Positions 61,336 to 64,000 of a stretch of 64,000 bases of DNA are shown in pieces. This DNA comes from Mesorhizobium qingshengii. Lineage in GTDB: Bacteria > Pseudomonadota > Alphaproteobacteria > Rhizobiales > Rhizobiaceae. Where the stretch lies: NCBI RefSeq assembly GCF_900103325.1, contig NZ_FMXM01000002.1, forward strand, positions 496,001-560,000. Reading direction: 5' to 3'. A program made the position numbers and the translations under genes. Position 1 is the first letter of the stretch. Every line of letters starts with the position of its first letter. The notes under the pieces were generated by a model, which had not been told where the DNA came from, ran no database searches, and saw only the letters and a program-made list of their open reading frames with translations.

Positions 61336-62217
61336 GTGCAAGTATCCCGAACGATGTTCATCGGCTGGGATGGAGCCCGTTGCATGGCAAATCTCGAGAC
61401 GCGTCGCCTGGATCGGGATGGCCTCGAAGATCGTTCGTATGGCCGTTTCGGCAGGGCATGGTCCTATATCCGTCAGCGGGGCTTGCTGGAGCCGGTCAGG
61501 CTCGTCCGCCGACATGGACTCGGCGCAAGCGTTGGCTTCGTGCTGCGAAATCTCCGTTATATCCTCGCCGACCTTCTCGCGCGAAAATGGGATCGCCAGC
61601 ACGACGTCGACACCGCCGGCTCGATCCAGCTCGGCGGGCTGGATGTCGTCGGCCCGCATCGCGGCAAGGGCAACGAAGCCGTCTGCACGTCGCCCAGGAC
61701 CTTTGACTTCATCATGCGGTCGCTGCCCCGCGATCTCCAGGACTACACATTCATCGACATCGGCTCTGGAAAGTCGCGAACACTGCTGCTGGCGTCGCGA
61801 TATCCATTCGCGAGCATCATCGGCGTCGAGTTCGCGCGCGAGCTCGTGGAGATCGCAGAGAGCAACATTACGCGCTTCAGGGATCCGTCGCAGAAATGCC
61901 GGGCGCTCAGTGTCGTCCAGGCGGATGCGGCGGCATATGAATTTCCCGAAGCACCCCTGGTGGTCTATTTCTACAATCCTTTTTCAAAGGATGTTTTCGA
62001 CATCGTGCTGGAAAATCTCGTGTCGTCGCTCGAACGGCGGCCGCGGGACTGTTTCATCGTCTACGGAAGCTCAAGCCACCGCGCCATCGATTGGGCGAGG
62101 CCCGCAATCCGCGAGGCCGGCATTTTCACGGAACTTCCCGTGCCGCCAATGCCTCACTTCCTCGATGCGATCCGAACCGTCGACTATGCAGTCTTTCAAT
62201 TTCGGCCCGTGGCATAG
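61336..62217 (+). CDS. Class I methyltransferase-fold protein
   Basis: 293 residues. After a basic N-terminal region with a VGFVLRNLRYILADLLARKW helix, a Rossmann methyltransferase core begins at about 135 with motif I TFIDIGSGKSRTLLLASRYP, then IIGVEFARELVEIAESN, RALSVVQADAAAYEFPEAPL and VVYFYNPFSKDVFDIVL. The acceptor substrate is unknown. The GTG at 61336 has an AAAGGA site; ATG 61354 or 61384 are alternatives. Its 3' end overlaps the opposite-strand flavoprotein gene by 22 bases. Confidence 0.75.
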   Translation: MQVSRTMFIGWDGARCMANLETRRLDRDGLEDRSYGRFGRAWSYIRQRGLLEPVRLVRRHGLGASVGFVLRNLRYILADLLARKWDRQHDVDTAGSIQLGGLDVVGPHRGKGNEAVCTSPRTFDFIMRSLPRDLQDYTFIDIGSGKSRTLLLASRYPFASIIGVEFARELVEIAESNITRFRDPSQKCRALSVVQADAAAYEFPEAPLVVYFYNPFSKDVFDIVLENLVSSLERRPRDCFIVYGSSSHRAIDWARPAIREAGIFTELPVPPMPHFLDAIRTVDYAVFQFRPVA

Positions 62218-63419
62218 CCCCTGCCACCGGCCTTCCGGACGAAACGCGTGACGTTTCGGGCCGCGTATGGCGTGCCGGCGGTGAAACGCATCAACGGGCC
62301 GAAACTACCGACCGCGCTCGCGCCGACGAAATGCAGGCCTGGAATGCTCGACTCGAACCCCGCCGAGAGCACGGGAGCCCCTTCCCGGCGCGCAATCGCG
62401 GCAAGCATATCGGGCGCGAACAAACCGAGCCTGGCAATATCGATCTGGTAGCCGGTACCGAGCAGGACGTGATCGAAGGTGGCGGCATCCTTTTCGAACC
62501 GCAATTCAATGGCGTGGCCCTTGGCGGCGGCGCCAGCAATCCTGCTGCCGGCATTGACCCTTATTCCGTCGAAGTCCGGCTTCAGCCAGCCTGACGCGCC
62601 GGCACCAAGACTGCGCTTGTTGAGCCCAGCCCGGGCTGCCTCCGGAAACCGGTGCACAAAGCCTGGAACTTCGACCAGCCAGGACAGTGGGAACGGGCCG
62701 ACCCTAGAGGGAGACGCAAGACGCTCCGAAGCGAAGTCACGCAAACTCCACCCTTGCTTTCCCGACAGCGCTCGATAGCCCAGCCAATGGATGTCGCCGT
62801 GGCAGACAAGTTCGACATCCGCCCCGCTTCGCTTGAGCAGCACAGCGGATTCGCAGGCACTCTGCCCGCGCCCGACGACGGCAACGCGCTTGCCGCGAAA
62901 CGCCTCGTAGCCGGCATGCTCGCTGGCATGGCTGACCAGTTCGCCGGGCAACCCATTGAAGACGGCGGGTATCATCTGCTGGTTCATCAGACCGGTGGCA
63001 ATGACGACGCGGCGCACATGGACGGCATCTCCATCGGCCAGGGCAAGACGAAATCCTCCGTTCGCCGCCTCGACGCGACTTACCATCCGCGTATCGAGGT
63101 CCGGAACCGTCTTGGCCTGAATCCACAGTCCATAATCGACGAAATTCTCGAGCAAAAGCGGCTCGCGCGGCGAGATACCAAGGATTCCGGCATAGGAGTC
63201 GAGCGAGAGCGGACCGTTCGTGTGGCCGATATAGGTCGCGTGCCAGGGCGAGCGCAGCCTCATGCCCCTTGGCATATGGTCGCGCCAGAAGGACATTGCG
63301 CCGCCAAGTGCAAGCGTTTCGACGCGCGCAGCCTTGAGGGCGGCGGCAACGGACAGCCCAAAGGGTCCAGCGCCGATCACAGCCACCTCGCAATCAGTCC
63401 TGGGCATGGAAGCGGTCAT
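62196..63419 (-). CDS. FAD/NAD(P)-dependent oxidoreductase, SidA/IucD-like
   Basis: 407 residues. FAD-binding dinucleotide motif at the N-terminus (CEVAVIGAGPFGLSVAAALK), NADPH-binding motif RGKRVAVVGRGQSACESAVL near residue 160, and the segments LLGTGYQIDIARLGLF and GFESSIPGLHFVGASAVGSF near the end. This is the single-component flavin monooxygenase/lysine-N6-hydroxylase-like pattern. Its neighbour downstream on the minus strand side is an ATP-grasp gene whose 5' end lies beyond the window, and the pair may belong to a small tailoring or biosynthetic operon. Start at 63419 (MTASMPRTD) is chosen over the longer frame to 63563. Confidence 0.75.
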   Translation of the reverse strand: MTASMPRTDCEVAVIGAGPFGLSVAAALKAARVETLALGGAMSFWRDHMPRGMRLRSPWHATYIGHTNGPLSLDSYAGILGISPREPLLLENFVDYGLWIQAKTVPDLDTRMVSRVEAANGGFRLALADGDAVHVRRVVIATGLMNQQMIPAVFNGLPGELVSHASEHAGYEAFRGKRVAVVGRGQSACESAVLLKRSGADVELVCHGDIHWLGYRALSGKQGWSLRDFASERLASPSRVGPFPLSWLVEVPGFVHRFPEAARAGLNKRSLGAGASGWLKPDFDGIRVNAGSRIAGAAAKGHAIELRFEKDAATFDHVLLGTGYQIDIARLGLFAPDMLAAIARREGAPVLSAGFESSIPGLHFVGASAVGSFGPLMRFTAGTPYAARNVTRFVRKAGGRGYATGRN

Positions 63420-63579
63420 GTCGGTTGGTCTCGCGGATCTGTTTTCTGGCGGCCTGATCTCAACCGGGAGTTCACTCAGGCATATCACCGTCGTAAACAT
63501 CCCCAGGTTAAGAATGCGGAAATAGAACGGGTCCCGCCGCAGGGCCGGCAGATTAACTGGCACTATCAGTTAATTGTTT

Positions 63580-64000
63580 TCACAGCCTGCGAAGTATCCG
63601 CCTCGTCAGCACTCTCCAGACAGTCAATGGTATGTCGATAAGGCCCGGCATGGGATCGCTTGCCGCGAATGTCGCCCATGCTCGCACAGATGCGAATGAG
63701 CGCAAATAAGCTCGCTTTGTCAGCCGGCCACGTGAGATCAACTTGGCGGCCGCGACCATGTCCCGGACCAGATACATCCAGGAGGTATTTGGCCGCGCCG
63801 AGGCTGTCTCGACCTCGTGGCCCGACCTGATCGCCCAAAGCATGGCGCCGAGATCGACGCCCGCGGCAGCGGCGAGCCCGAACCATGTCCAGGGCCGCGG
63901 ATTGACGTCGAGTACCTTCATCGAACCATCGCGGGGGTCGCGTTGGAATTCGACCTCCACCAATCCGTGATGCGCGATCGAGCCAAGCAGCCGGCGCGCG
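63580..64000 (-). CDS. ATP-grasp protein, 5' end off window
   Basis: The minus strand is open from the right edge to a stop at 63580, 140 codons of a longer gene. The visible part reads RRLLGSIAHHGLVEVEFQRD, then KVLDVNPRPWTWFGLAAAAG, the catalytic Glu/Asn/Arg block of an ATP-grasp domain, and a C-terminal helical extension. Such enzymes join a carboxylate to an amine or carbamoyl group. Substrate unknown. It precedes the flavin oxidoreductase on the same strand, about 160 bases upstream. Confidence 0.75.
   Translation of the reverse strand, partial: ARRLLGSIAHHGLVEVEFQRDPRDGSMKVLDVNPRPWTWFGLAAAAGVDLGAMLWAIRSGHEVETASARPNTSWMYLVRDMVAAAKLISRGRLTKRAYLRSFASVRAWATFAASDPMPGLIDIPLTVWRVLTRRILRRL

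Noticed and set aside
1..64000. CRISPR array, prophage or insertion sequence
   Set aside because: No regularly spaced repeats with unique spacers, no transposase, integrase or phage structural genes were seen.

Overview
The window is high-GC chromosomal DNA from an alphaproteobacterium of the order Hyphomicrobiales. It is most like Mesorhizobium or a close Phyllobacteriaceae relative. The main reasons are a RirA-type iron regulator, a rhizobial heme-uptake set (hmuP-S-T-U-V with an IsdG-like HmuQ), a very-long-chain-fatty-acid lipid A cluster (acpXL to lpxXL), a PutA/PutR pair and a form II coxSLM operon. No transposase, integrase or CRISPR array was seen.

Layout. 0-8.4 kb is loosely packed. 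It opens with a STAND-type ATPase gene that runs off the left edge, then a YdhR-like monooxygenase and a nitronate monooxygenase, a methyltransferase, several very small genes (some under 60 codons but with good ribosome sites), a GYD protein, a cupin, and two decayed gene remnants. 8.3-12 kb holds an AhpD-like protein, cutC, a GNAT acetyltransferase, an SRPBCC protein and an acyltransferase. 12.2-16 kb is coxSLM (minus strand). Divergent from it at 16.2-19.5 kb is a FIST-domain sensor, a hybrid histidine kinase and a LuxR-type response regulator, matching the NosP/NahK arrangement. 19.7-22.2 kb carries an aromatic-ring-cleavage pair (fumarylpyruvate hydrolase-like and maleylpyruvate isomerase-like) and an alcohol dehydrogenase. 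22.2-27.1 kb has two divergent regulator/transporter pairs (EamA/MocR and LysR/MFS). 27.1-30.2 kb has MaoC, phasin, DUF4826 and DUF445 proteins.

30.3-39.5 kb is a complete heme-iron island: rirA; hmuV, hmuU, hmuT, hmuS and hmuP on the minus strand; divergently a TonB-dependent heme receptor, a small secreted protein, TonB and the heme-degrading enzyme HmuQ. Two sites matching the rhizobial iron-responsive operator TGA-N9-TCA sit before rirA and between hmuP and the receptor. 39.5-43.7 kb is putA with its divergent Lrp-type regulator. 43.8-49.1 kb carries a MauG-like diheme peroxidase with a YtkA-like partner, a KdgK-like kinase, an aldose epimerase and a succinate-semialdehyde dehydrogenase.

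49.4-54.2 kb has an AEC transporter, a large secreted caspase-like protein with ten tryptophan-marked repeats, and a histidine phosphatase. Two odd overlapping tRNA-like genes follow, then a slipin. 56.3-61.2 kb is the C28 fatty acid/lipid A cluster (acpXL, two ketosynthase-like genes, a zinc dehydrogenase, lpxXL). One ketosynthase has lost its active-site cysteine, and no fabZ lies in the cluster. The right end (61.3-64 kb) holds a methyltransferase, a flavin-dependent oxidoreductase and an ATP-grasp gene cut by the edge. All functional calls are by reading translations and motifs; nothing was searched against a database.
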